NCBI GenBank assembly: GCA_016213845.1
Contig: JACQZN010000031.1
Location: 186,001-250,000, forward strand
Length of the DNA stretch: 64,000 nucleotides
Source of the DNA: Candidatus Wallbacteria bacterium
Lineage (GTDB): Bacteria; Muiribacteriota; UBA6191; JACPRK01
Direction of reading: 5' to 3'
Shown in pieces: positions 1-9,233 of this stretch (its first letter is position 1; each line of letters opens with the position of its first letter). The notes under the pieces are model-generated. The model searched no databases and was not told the DNA's origin. It was given only the letters and a program-made list of their open reading frames with translations. A program made the translations under genes and the position numbers.

Positions 1-528
1 GGGCAGACGGCGGCCTTCTCGCTCGGGATGGCTGCGCTGATGGCGCTGCCCGTGGCGCTCTATGCGAGTCTGGTCGCCGTCAGCCGCGCGATGGCCGCCT
101 GGGTCCATCCGCCGGCCGCCGAAGTGCGCTATCGCGACTACTTCATCCGATACGCCTATTGCGTGCTGCCGATCGCGCTCTTCTATCACCTCGCTCACAA
201 CCTGGAGCACCTGCTGATGGAGGGGCCGAAGGTCCTGGTGCTGCTGAGCGACCCGCTCGGCAGAGGCTGGGACCTGCTCGGCACGGGAAGCTGGACGGTG
301 CCGCCGATGGTGTCGCTGGACGTGCTCTGGGTGCTGCAGGTCGCGCTGGTCGGTATCGGACACGTGTACAGCCTCTGGGCGGCCAGCCGGATCGCGGCCC
401 GGTTGTTCGAGAACCGCCGCGCGGCGCGCGCCAGTCAGTGGCCGATGCTGGCCGGGATGATCGCCTTCAGCATCTTCAGCCTCTGGCTGCTCAAGCAGCC
501 GATGGAGATGCGGACGAGCGTGATGTGA
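1..528 (+). CDS. C-terminal part of a membrane protein of the polyferredoxin (NapH-like) type, 5' end outside window
   Basis: The reading frame is open from the first base, so only the last ~175 residues are seen. They hold four hydrophobic stretches and a histidine-rich segment (HLAHNLEHLL), which could bind haem or metal. No iron-sulfur cysteines lie in the visible part. The gene ends in TGATG, overlapping the start of the next gene by one base, so the two are almost certainly translated together. That partner is a Tat-type four-cluster ferredoxin, so by context this is probably the membrane half of a quinol-linked electron transfer pair, comparable to NapH/NapG or MauN/MauM. The family name is inferred mostly from this neighbour. 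The cysteine motifs expected of a NapH protein would lie upstream of the window. Confidence 0.55.
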   Translation, partial: GQTAAFSLGMAALMALPVALYASLVAVSRAMAAWVHPPAAEVRYRDYFIRYAYCVLPIALFYHLAHNLEHLLMEGPKVLVLLSDPLGRGWDLLGTGSWTVPPMVSLDVLWVLQVALVGIGHVYSLWAASRIAARLFENRRAARASQWPMLAGMIAFSIFSLWLLKQPMEMRTSVM

Positions 529-1133
529 TGGCCGACGCGAGCCGAACGGTCAGCCGGCGCGGCTTGCTCGCACACGCCCTTGCCACCGCCGCAGAGCGGA
601 TGGCGGGGGCGGCCCAGGCCGCGCTGGATGCGGTGCAGCAGCAGGCCCAGGAGAACATGCGGCGCGCTGTCGAGGCGCGGCCCGTGCTGCCACCGGGCGC
701 GGGCTCCCTGGCGCGATTCCGGCAGTCCTGCACCCGGTGCGACGACTGCATTCGAGCCTGCCCGCCGATGGTCATCCGCAAGGCCGGCCCCGAGACGGGC
801 GAGCACTCCGGATACCCGCTGCTCTTGCCCGACGAGGGGCCGTGCAAGCTCTGCGACGGATTTCCGTGCGTGGCCGCCTGCAGCCCCGGCGCGCTCTCGC
901 CTGTGACTCGCTGGCTCGTGCGGCTGGGCGTGGCCGACGTCCGCACGGCCGACTGTCTGCTCTCGAGCGGCCAGCCGTGCGACTACTGCGTGCGCGCCTG
1001 TCCGGAGCGGCCGCGGGCGCTGGCCTGGTCGGCGGCCGGTCCGCCCGAGGTGTCGAGAGAGCGCTGCACGGGATGCGGCGAGTGCGCGTGGATCTGTCCG
1101 GCTCGCGCCATCCGGGTCGTCGCGGGCGCCTGA
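528..1133 (+). CDS. Tat-exported 4Fe-4S ferredoxin, NapG/MauM family
   Basis: A 201-residue protein with a twin-arginine start (SRRGLLAHAL near residues 8-17), so probably exported folded by the Tat system. Four cysteine groups follow: CTRCDDCIRACP, CKLCDGFPCVAAC, a group ending CDYCVRACP, and CTGCGECAWICP near the C-terminus. This is the four-cluster layout of NapG and MauM, periplasmic ferredoxins that pass electrons from a membrane quinol-oxidising partner. The ATG overlaps the stop of the upstream membrane gene, supporting a two-gene module. The terminal enzyme served is not visible. It could be nitrate or methylamine related, or simply an uncharacterised oxidoreductase. Confidence 0.85.
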   Translation: MADASRTVSRRGLLAHALATAAERMAGAAQAALDAVQQQAQENMRRAVEARPVLPPGAGSLARFRQSCTRCDDCIRACPPMVIRKAGPETGEHSGYPLLLPDEGPCKLCDGFPCVAACSPGALSPVTRWLVRLGVADVRTADCLLSSGQPCDYCVRACPERPRALAWSAAGPPEVSRERCTGCGECAWICPARAIRVVAGA

Positions 1134-1159
1134 CGCGCTTCTCCGGGGCGGGCGCCCTG

Positions 1160-1168
1160 TGCTAGTCT
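1160..1168 (+). promoter_or_regulatory. Candidate extended -10 promoter for the ACT/UPF0210 genes
   Basis: TGC followed by TAGTCT, ending 9 bases before the ATG at 1178. No clear -35 is seen. It matches the TGCTANNNT pattern found upstream of several other genes in this window. The GGAGG between it and the ATG would be too close to the predicted RNA start to act as a ribosome site on that transcript, so it may serve read-through from upstream. Confidence 0.35.
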
Positions 1169-1177
1169 GGAGGCCCG

Positions 1178-1495
1178 ATGGCCGACACCGTCTACCCACG
1201 TCCCTGGCAGCGCGAGAACGGTCGAGAGCGCCTCGTCATCTCGGTGATGGGCGCCGATCGGCCTGGTATTCTCGCTACGATCACGCGCGTGCTGGCCGAC
1301 CACTCCGTCAACATCGTGGACATCACGCAGAAGATCATCGACGGGATGTTCCTCTCCCTCATCGTCGCCGACTGTGCCTCGAGCGACACGACGGTGGCCA
1401 GCCTGCGCCGTCAGCTCGAGCGCGCCTCCGAGGACCTGGGGCTGAAGGCGATCGTGCAGCAGGAGCGGCTCTTCCGCTTCATGCACAGGGTCTGA
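1178..1495 (+). CDS. ACT domain-containing protein (UPF0237 family)
   Basis: A 105-residue protein that is essentially one ACT domain. The region from about residue 18 reads RLVISVMGADRPGILATITR, followed by the typical NIVDITQ strand. ACT domains bind small ligands, usually amino acids, and regulate a partner. The family is habitually encoded directly upstream of a UPF0210 gene, as here (13 bases apart), and the pair is thought to form a sensor/effector unit of unknown substrate. The start is the ATG after GGAGG. Confidence 0.9.
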   Translation: MADTVYPRPWQRENGRERLVISVMGADRPGILATITRVLADHSVNIVDITQKIIDGMFLSLIVADCASSDTTVASLRRQLERASEDLGLKAIVQQERLFRFMHRV

Positions 1496-1508
1496 GGGGA
1501 AGGGACCG

Positions 1509-2870
1509 ATGCGCTACCAGTTCGAGGAGGTCCTCGAGACGCTGTCGACGGTCGCGCTGGACCATTTCGACATCCGCACCGTCACGCTCGGCATCAGCTT
1601 GAGGGAGTGCGCCGACAGCGATCTTTCGGCGATGGAGCGGCGGATAGCGCGCAAGCTCCAGTCGCTGGCGAAGAACCTGGTGCGGACGGTGGACGAGGTG
1701 AGCGAGGAGCTGGGCATCCCGGTGGCGAACCGGCGCATCGCCGTGACGCCGCTGGCGTGGCTGCTCGAGAGCGCCCCGCGAGAGGGTCCGATGCGGATCG
1801 CCAAGCTCATCGATTCGCTGGCGGGCGAGCTCGGCGTCAATTTCGTTGGCGGCTACAGCGCGCTGGTGCAGAAGGGAATGACGGCCGGGGACCGCCGCTT
1901 CCTGGACTCGATCCCGGAGGTGCTGTCGTCCACGGAGCGGCTCTGCGGCAGCGTGAATGTCGCCAGCACGCGGGCCGGCATCAACATGGACGCCGTGCGG
2001 ATCATGGGCGGCGTGATCAAGGAGGCGGCCCGGCTCTCCTCCGCGCGGAGCGGGCTGGCGTGCGCCAAGCTGGTGGTCTTCGCCAACGCGCCGGAGGACA
2101 ACCCGTTCATGGCGGGCGCCTTCCACGGGATGGGGGAGGGGGATTCGGCCGTGAGCGTCGGCATCAGCGGGCCAGGCGTGATCCGGCACGTGGTCGGGCT
2201 CTATCCCGACGTCTCGATCGACGAGCTGGCCGACGTCATCAAGCGGATGGCGTTCAAGCTGACGCGCGTGGGAGAGCTGATCCTGCGCGAGGTGGCCGAG
2301 CGGCTGGGGGCGCCGCGCGGGATCGTGGACATCTCGCTGGCGCCGACCCCGCAAGTCGGCGATTCGGTCGCCAACATCCTCGAGGAGATGGGGGTGGAGC
2401 GCTGCGGCGCGCCCGGGACGACGGCCGCGCTGGCGCTCTTGAACGACGCCGTGAAGCGAGGCGGGGCGATGGCGAGCACCCACGTGGGCGGGCTGTCGGG
2501 TGCTTTCATCCCTGTGACGGAAGACGCCGGGATGGTCGAGGCCGTCGCGGCGGGCGCGCTCGATCTCGGAAAGCTCGAGGCGATGACGGCGGTCTGCTCG
2601 GTGGGGCTCGACATGGTCGTGGTGCCGGGGGACACGCCCGCCGAGTCTCTGGCCGGGATCATCGCCGACGAGGCCGCCATCGGCATCGTCAACAACAAGA
2701 CCACGGCCGTGCGCATCATCCCGGCGCCGGGCAAGAAGGCCGGCGACCGGGTGGAGTTCGGCGGTCTTCTGGGCGGCGGGCCTGTGATGGCCGTCAGCCC
2801 GTTCCGCTGCGACAAGCTCATCGGCAGGGGCGGCCGGTTCCCGGCGCCGCTGCGTGGTCTCACCAACTGA
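1509..2870 (+). CDS. UPF0210 (PFL family) protein
   Basis: A 453-residue protein whose whole length and sequence (for example DHFDIRTVTLGISLRECAD near the N-terminus, and the glycine-rich FGGLLGGGPVM near the C-terminus) match the UPF0210 family. Crystal structures of this family have a fold like pyruvate formate-lyase, but no enzyme activity is established. I do not see the RVxG[FWY] glycyl-radical motif. The nearest string is RVEFGG, so a radical mechanism is not supported. It lies between its usual ACT-domain partner and a PduS/PduT-like pair, 10 bases before the latter, so all four are probably co-transcribed. That link to a microcompartment electron conduit is the interesting part. Confidence 0.85.
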   Translation: MRYQFEEVLETLSTVALDHFDIRTVTLGISLRECADSDLSAMERRIARKLQSLAKNLVRTVDEVSEELGIPVANRRIAVTPLAWLLESAPREGPMRIAKLIDSLAGELGVNFVGGYSALVQKGMTAGDRRFLDSIPEVLSSTERLCGSVNVASTRAGINMDAVRIMGGVIKEAARLSSARSGLACAKLVVFANAPEDNPFMAGAFHGMGEGDSAVSVGISGPGVIRHVVGLYPDVSIDELADVIKRMAFKLTRVGELILREVAERLGAPRGIVDISLAPTPQVGDSVANILEEMGVERCGAPGTTAALALLNDAVKRGGAMASTHVGGLSGAFIPVTEDAGMVEAVAAGALDLGKLEAMTAVCSVGLDMVVVPGDTPAESLAGIIADEAAIGIVNNKTTAVRIIPAPGKKAGDRVEFGGLLGGGPVMAVSPFRCDKLIGRGGRFPAPLRGLTN

Positions 2871-2880
2871 GGGAGGAACC

Positions 2881-4206
2881 GTGGGATTCTCGATCGACAT
2901 CGCCCGGGTGGAGGCCAATGGAGTCGTCGGAGCCGGCGGGGCCGGTTTCCCCACGCACGTGAAGCTCAAGGCCACCGGGGTCGACACCGTGATCGTCAAC
3001 GCCGCGGAGTGCGAGCCGCTCCTCCACAAGGACAAGGAGCTCCTCAAGCGGCACTCGACGGAGCTGCTGGAATGCCTCGAGGGGCTCGTGCGGCTGCTGG
3101 GCGCCAAGCGGGGCGTGGTCGGGATCAAGGACAAGTACGTCGACGTCATCGCCCTGCTCGAGAAGCAGGCGCGCGCGCCGCTCTCGGTCCACCACCTTCG
3201 CGACTTCTACCCGGCCGGCGACGAATTCCTGCTGGTGCACGCCGTGACGGGGCGAGTCATCCCGCCCGGCCAGATCCCGCTGGCCGTCAACGCGCTGGTC
3301 GTGAACGTGGAGACGCTGCTCAACGTCTTCTGGGACCGGCCCGTCACCCGCAAGTACCTGACCGTGGCTGGCGCGGTGGAGCATCCCGTCACCATCCAGG
3401 TGCCTATCGGGACGCCACTGGCGGATTGCCTCGCGCTGGCAGGCGGCCCGAACATCGAGGGGCCGATCGCGGCGCTGGAGGGCGGCGTGATGATGGGGAA
3501 GCTCGTGACCGACTTCGCAAAGCCCGTGACGAAGACGACAGGCGGGCTGGTCGTGCTTCCGAGGGACCACGACCTGATCCACGGGCAAAGCCGCAAGCAG
3601 CCCGTCATCGACCAGATCGGCCGAAGCGCCTGCGACCAGTGCAGCTTCTGCACCGAGATGTGCCCGCGATTCCTGCTGGGCCACCCCATCGAGCCGCACA
3701 AGGCGATGCGGAACCTGGGCTTTCACGAGGTCGGCACGCGGATGATCCTCGGCACGCAGTTCTGCTGCGAGTGCAATCTCTGCACGCTCTACGCGTGCCC
3801 CGAGGATCTGGATCCCCGGAATGCCTGCGTGCAATCGAAGAAGCAGCTCCGCGCTGAAGGCAAGTCCTGGCCTCGCGAGGAGCTGGGCCCCGAGTACAGC
3901 GTGGCGCACCCGATGGAACCGTACCGCCACATCCCGCTCGGCAAGCTCATGGTCAAGCTCGGCATCGACCGCTACCTCAACAAGGGTCCGCTGAGCGAAG
4001 AGCTCGCGCGGCCCGCCGAGCTGACGGTCCTCTTGCAGCAGCACGCCGGCGTGCCCGCCGTCGCGACCGTCTCGGCCGGCCAGCGCGTGCGCGAGGGTGA
4101 GCTCATCGGCAGCATTCCGGCCGGGAAGCTGGGAGCGCCGGTGCATGCCCCGGTCAGCGGTACCGTCAAGAGCGTCTCGAACTCCGTCGTCATCGTCCCC
4201 GAGTGA
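2881..4206 (+). CDS. pduS: PduS/RnfC-like flavin and iron-sulfur electron transfer protein
   Basis: A 441-residue protein starting at a GTG after a GGGAGGAACC ribosome site. In order: an N-terminal FMN/NADH-binding region (VVGAGGAGFPTHVKLK at about residues 13-28), an SLBB-like middle, two 4Fe-4S groups (CDQCSFCTEMCP and CCECNLCTLYACP, about residues 255-315), and a C-terminal barrel-sandwich domain (GQRVREGEL to APVSGTVKS). This is the PduS layout rather than full-length RnfC. PduS is a cobalamin reductase and electron carrier that binds the shell protein PduT in propanediol-utilisation microcompartments. The next gene is a PduT homologue. No other Pdu genes are present in the window, so the substrate system is unknown. 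Confidence 0.85.
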   Translation: MGFSIDIARVEANGVVGAGGAGFPTHVKLKATGVDTVIVNAAECEPLLHKDKELLKRHSTELLECLEGLVRLLGAKRGVVGIKDKYVDVIALLEKQARAPLSVHHLRDFYPAGDEFLLVHAVTGRVIPPGQIPLAVNALVVNVETLLNVFWDRPVTRKYLTVAGAVEHPVTIQVPIGTPLADCLALAGGPNIEGPIAALEGGVMMGKLVTDFAKPVTKTTGGLVVLPRDHDLIHGQSRKQPVIDQIGRSACDQCSFCTEMCPRFLLGHPIEPHKAMRNLGFHEVGTRMILGTQFCCECNLCTLYACPEDLDPRNACVQSKKQLRAEGKSWPREELGPEYSVAHPMEPYRHIPLGKLMVKLGIDRYLNKGPLSEELARPAELTVLLQQHAGVPAVATVSAGQRVREGELIGSIPAGKLGAPVHAPVSGTVKSVSNSVVIVPE

Positions 4207-4231
4207 GTCCGGCCTCGAAGAGGAGACACCC

Positions 4232-4795
4232 GTGCCCGACATCTACAACGCCATCGGAATGATCGAGCTGTCCAGCATCGCCACTGGCTACAACGTGCAG
4301 GACGCCATGCTCAAGGCCGCGGACGTCAAGCTGCTGGTGGCCAGGACCATCTGCTCAGGCAAGTACATGGTGCTCTGCGGAGGCGACGTCGCGGCCGTCA
4401 CCGCAAGCGTGGGGGCGGGGGCCGATGCCGCCGGGCGCGGGCTGATCGACCGGCTCGTCATTCCGAACGTACACCCTCAGGTGTTCCCGGCGCTGGCGGG
4501 CACGGTGGAGCTGAAACACGACACCGTGGGTGCCCTTGGAATTCTCGAGTCCTTCAGCGTCGTGGCCGGCATCCAGGGCGCCGACGCCGCCGTGAAGACC
4601 TCGGACGTCACGCTCTTCCGGCTGCACGCTGCGATGGCGATCGGCGGCAAGGCCTACATGCTGCTCACCGGCTCGGTCGCCGACGTCACCGCGGCCGTCG
4701 AGGCCGGCGCTCAGACCATCGGCGAGCTCGGGATGCTGGTGTCCAAGCAGGTGATTCCTCGCCCGCGCGCGGAGCTCTTCCGGGACTTCATCTGA
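4232..4795 (+). CDS. pduT: Tandem BMC-domain shell protein, PduT-like
   Basis: A 187-residue protein with two consecutive bacterial microcompartment domains: residues ~5-90, from AIGMIELSSIA, and ~97-180, from AVGILE-like ALGILESFSV. In PduT three subunits form a hexagonal tile whose central pore holds a 4Fe-4S cluster bound by one cysteine per subunit. That cysteine lies in a TICPGK motif, and here TICSGK (about residues 37-42) keeps it. The C-terminal VIPRPR also matches PduT. It starts at a GTG after GAGGAGAC, 25 bases after pduS. No single-domain shell proteins, pentamer or encapsulated enzymes are in view, so whether it builds a compartment or only gives PduS a cluster-bearing partner is open. 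Confidence 0.88.
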   Translation: MPDIYNAIGMIELSSIATGYNVQDAMLKAADVKLLVARTICSGKYMVLCGGDVAAVTASVGAGADAAGRGLIDRLVIPNVHPQVFPALAGTVELKHDTVGALGILESFSVVAGIQGADAAVKTSDVTLFRLHAAMAIGGKAYMLLTGSVADVTAAVEAGAQTIGELGMLVSKQVIPRPRAELFRDFI

Positions 4796-4802
4796 CCCCC
4801 GC

Positions 4803-6734
<1,932 letters not shown>

Positions 6735-6810
6735 AGTGTTGGCGGAGGTTTCGGCTCGAGGCAGCGAGTCGGCAGCGAATCAATCTACGACGTCATGAGC
6801 AATCGGTGGC

Positions 6811-7233
6811 TCAAACGGCCTTCTCGGAACTCCGGCTCTTGGCGACGCGATCGAGCACGCCGTTGATGAACTTCCCGGCCGTCACGGAGCTGTACTCCTT
6901 GGACATCTCGACGGCCTCGTTAATGGTCACGCGCGGGGGGATTTCGCTGCGATACAGGAGCTCAAACGTTGCGAGCCGCAAGATGGCCTTCTCGACATTG
7001 CCGATCCTGTCGAGGTCCCACTTCTCCAGGTACCCGCGCAAGAGCTTGTCGATCTCCTCGAAATGGCTGGCGGTGCCGTCGACCAGCTCGCGGGCGAAGA
7101 GGACGACGTCCTCGGCCAGACTGAGATCCTCTCGAAAGTACTCGAGCGCCTCGGAGATGTCTGTCTCGACGAGAGAGAGCTGGAAAAGTACTTTCATGGC
7201 CACTTGCCGGGCCAGGCTTCGCTTGCGGACCAT
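6811..7233 (-). CDS. nusB: Transcription antitermination protein NusB
   Basis: A 140-residue all-helical protein spanning the normal NusB length. Recognisable blocks are KRSLARQVAMKVLFQ at the start, the central LDRIGNVEKAILRLATFEL, and TINEAVEMSKEYS followed by GKFINGVLD near the end. NusB with NusE (S10) binds boxA RNA and supports antitermination of rRNA transcription. It is often next to ribH, which is not present here; a histidine kinase gene follows instead. Confidence 0.95.
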   Translation of the reverse strand: MVRKRSLARQVAMKVLFQLSLVETDISEALEYFREDLSLAEDVVLFARELVDGTASHFEEIDKLLRGYLEKWDLDRIGNVEKAILRLATFELLYRSEIPPRVTINEAVEMSKEYSSVTAGKFINGVLDRVAKSRSSEKAV

Positions 7234-7384
7234 CGCGCTTCTTTGGGCTTGTCAATCAAGGCCGGACAGGGGCTATCCGATAAGGAGAATGGCGGCTCCC
7301 TGCGGCCGCACCAATCTAGCATCGGCCCGGGTTCGAGTCAACTCGGCGCCCGAACGGCAGGCCGGGCGAGCATCGCGAGGTGTC

Positions 7385-8077
7385 ATGGTTGCCAAGAACG
7401 GGAGGGCTCTGAAGATCCGCCTCGTCGCCGCCGCCGCGGCCGCGCTCTCGGTGGCCGCACCTGGCGCCGCGCAGGATGCCTACAAGGGCTCACAGCCGGA
7501 GGGCCTGCTGGAAGCCGTCAACGGATTCGTCGACCGGCTGGACCGCGTCTTCGACTACCAGATGGCTCCCGAGTTCCGCCAGAACGATCTCTACGGAAAG
7601 CGCATCTCGCTGGCCGGCTACTCCGGCCGCATCTGCATTCTCAGCTTCGTGGACCAGAAAAACGAGGAAGAGGCTCGCGTCTGGCTCGAAGATCAGTCCA
7701 TCGACTACATGGGCGATCCGGACCTGGTGTTCATCAACGTGCTCTATCCCGGCCGGATCCCGTTCATCGTCTCCCGCAGCAACGCCGTCGACAGCATCCG
7801 CCGGGAGGTCGACAAGTTCCTGGAGCAGATGTGGCAGAGCCTCTCCGAGAAGGAGCGCGACCTCTTCCAGCGGACCACCATCCGCTGGGTCGTGGACTGG
7901 AAGAGAGACCTGCAGCGCGCCTACAACACGACGCGCGATCGCATGAACCTCGTGGTCGTCGACGGACAGGGACAGATCCGCCAGATCATCCGCAAGAAGA
8001 CTCCGAAGACCGTGGAGCAGTTGCGAGCCACCATCGCCGAGCTCAAGCGCGAGCGCGCGGGACTCGCGAGCAGGTAG
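7385..8077 (+). CDS. Secreted redoxin-like protein without redox cysteines
   Basis: A 230-residue protein with a signal peptide (RLVAAAAAALSVAAPGAAQ, cleavage around residue 30). The segment DLYGKRISLAGYSGRICILSF resembles the start of a thioredoxin or AhpC/TSA-type fold (GKxVSLxDxxGKxVLLxFW). The CxxC or peroxidatic cysteine expected just after the second strand is missing, and a charged DQKNEEE follows. It may be a redox-dead thioredoxin-fold binding protein of the periplasm. It starts at an ATG after GCGAGGTGTC. Its stop is followed by a run of ten G and short heptad repeats. The function is unknown. Confidence 0.6.
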   Translation: MVAKNGRALKIRLVAAAAAALSVAAPGAAQDAYKGSQPEGLLEAVNGFVDRLDRVFDYQMAPEFRQNDLYGKRISLAGYSGRICILSFVDQKNEEEARVWLEDQSIDYMGDPDLVFINVLYPGRIPFIVSRSNAVDSIRREVDKFLEQMWQSLSEKERDLFQRTTIRWVVDWKRDLQRAYNTTRDRMNLVVVDGQGQIRQIIRKKTPKTVEQLRATIAELKRERAGLASR

Positions 8078-8079
8078 CT

Positions 8080-8116
8080 GGGGGGGGGGAGAATCGAGAA
8101 TTGAGAATCGAGGAGC
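8080..8116 (+). repeat. G-run followed by degenerate GAGAATC heptad repeats
   Basis: Three bases after the stop codon at 8077 there is a run of ten G (8080-8089), then about four 7-base units: GAGAATC, GAGAATT, GAGAATC, GAGGAGC. It sits in the convergent gap facing the TAGNCAG array at 8148-8189. Only one unit junction forms a TGA, so it looks like an eroded member of the heptad class. Confidence 0.7.
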
Positions 8117-8147
8117 CTCGGCTCCAGCGGGAGTCGCGCTCGATGCG

Positions 8148-8189
8148 CCGTCTACTGACTACTGCCTACTGTCTACTGTCTACTGCCTA
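8148..8189 (-). repeat. Heptanucleotide array of TAGNCAG units starting at a stop codon
   Basis: On the minus strand six consecutive 7-base units run TAGGCAG, TAGACAG, TAGACAG, TAGGCAG, TAGTCAG, TAGACGG. The first TAG is the stop codon of the RCK-domain gene. Because 7 is not a multiple of 3, TAG falls in all three reading frames within 21 bases. Confidence 0.9.
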
Positions 8190-9230
8190 GACGGCTTGCT
8201 CCATCGCGGCGATGGTTTCGAGCGCGGCGGCCGCAACTAGCAGGTCGCCCCGGGCCAGAAGCCGGCCGGCGGGGGGGAATGGCTGGCGGGCGTCGCCCCG
8301 GACCACGGCCAGGACGCTGCACGGGTACTGGCTCTGGACGTCGTGTACGGTCTTCCCGTCGAAGCGGCTGCTCACCGTGAATTCGGCGACGTGGTAGATG
8401 TCCTCGCGCACCACGTAGGACTGCCGGACGGCGGTGCTGGTGCTGGCGGCCGCGAAGGCCGGTCCGGCAAGTCCGGAGGCGCTGAAAGCGACCTGGATGT
8501 TGAACGCCTTCTTGACCTTGGCGGCGAGGTTGTCGTCGAACATCCGCAGCACGACCCGGATCTCCGGGTTGATCTGGCGGGCGTCCATGACGATCTCGAG
8601 ATTCGCCAGGTCGTTGTCGGTCACGGCCAGGATCGCCTCGGCGCGTTCGGCGCCGACATTGCGCAGCAGGTCTACTCGCCGGGCGTCACCCGTCACGACC
8701 GGCACACCCTTGTCCTGGATCTCCTTTACGAACTGCCCGTCGGGATGGAGCTCCAGGACGATGACGTCCTTGCCCAACCTTCGCAGGTGGTTCACGACGC
8801 GGAAGCCGACGTTCCCGAGACCGCAGACGATGTAGTGCTTGGAGTAGGTCGATGCTAGTGCCACGTACCAATCCTCCAGACGGTTCTCCTTGTTGAAGAC
8901 GAGGATACAGAAGCGGACGACCTGCTCGGCGACCAACGCAATCCCGAGTACCGGCAGGGCAAAGTAGAGCAGTTGCACGGGCCATGCCGAGGGGAACGGC
9001 AAGGAGGACTGCAGGAACATCAGCGAGATGGCCACCCAGACTCCCTCGACGTAGGAGTGCCCCCGGGCGGCCTCGTGCATGCGGACGATGACGAAACCGC
9101 CGACGGCGGCGACGCCGGCAAAGACGGCCAGCGAAAGCCAGAACTCGTGCAGGAGCACGGCGTAAAAGCGCGCCCGCGCCCGCGTCATCCGCGCGGCCCT
9201 GGCCAGGCTCCTTTTGACTGTGGTGAGCAA
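8187..9230 (-). CDS. RCK/TrkA-N domain protein with a channel-like membrane part lacking a K+ selectivity filter
   Basis: A 347-residue protein. Two hydrophobic segments (about residues 27-50 and 85-110) flank a re-entrant-like stretch GVWVAISLMFLQSS. A NAD-binding RCK_N domain (HYIVCGLGNVGFRVVNHL, GxGxxG near residue 137) and a C-terminal RCK_C-like region follow. This is the architecture of two-TM potassium channels of the Kch/MthK type, but the TxGYGD filter is absent: after LMF comes LQSSLPFP. It may therefore be a non-potassium pore or a pure nucleotide sensor. The only start ahead of the first membrane segment is a TTG 3 bases after the chemoreceptor stop, so the two are probably co-transcribed. 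An alternative ATG lies at 9191. The stop codon opens a heptad array. Confidence 0.75.
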   Translation of the reverse strand: MLTTVKRSLARAARMTRARARFYAVLLHEFWLSLAVFAGVAAVGGFVIVRMHEAARGHSYVEGVWVAISLMFLQSSLPFPSAWPVQLLYFALPVLGIALVAEQVVRFCILVFNKENRLEDWYVALASTYSKHYIVCGLGNVGFRVVNHLRRLGKDVIVLELHPDGQFVKEIQDKGVPVVTGDARRVDLLRNVGAERAEAILAVTDNDLANLEIVMDARQINPEIRVVLRMFDDNLAAKVKKAFNIQVAFSASGLAGPAFAAASTSTAVRQSYVVREDIYHVAEFTVSSRFDGKTVHDVQSQYPCSVLAVVRGDARQPFPPAGRLLARGDLLVAAAALETIAAMEQAV

Positions 9231-9233
9231 CCC

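Noticed and set aside
2740..2790. A glycyl-radical motif in the UPF0210 protein (RVEFGG)
   Set aside because: The known motif is RVxG[FWY] with a fixed context; here the Gly spacing is wrong and the Cys-containing active loop is not evident.
1479..3149. A long minus-strand frame opposite UPF0210
   Set aside because: No ribosome site, no recognised motif, and His/Arg/Asp-rich low-complexity content. The plus strand has clear ACT and UPF0210 genes.
2881..4795. A full propanediol or ethanolamine microcompartment locus
   Set aside because: Only PduS and PduT homologues are present. No BMC-H, BMC-P, diol dehydratase or aldehyde dehydrogenase signature genes are adjacent.
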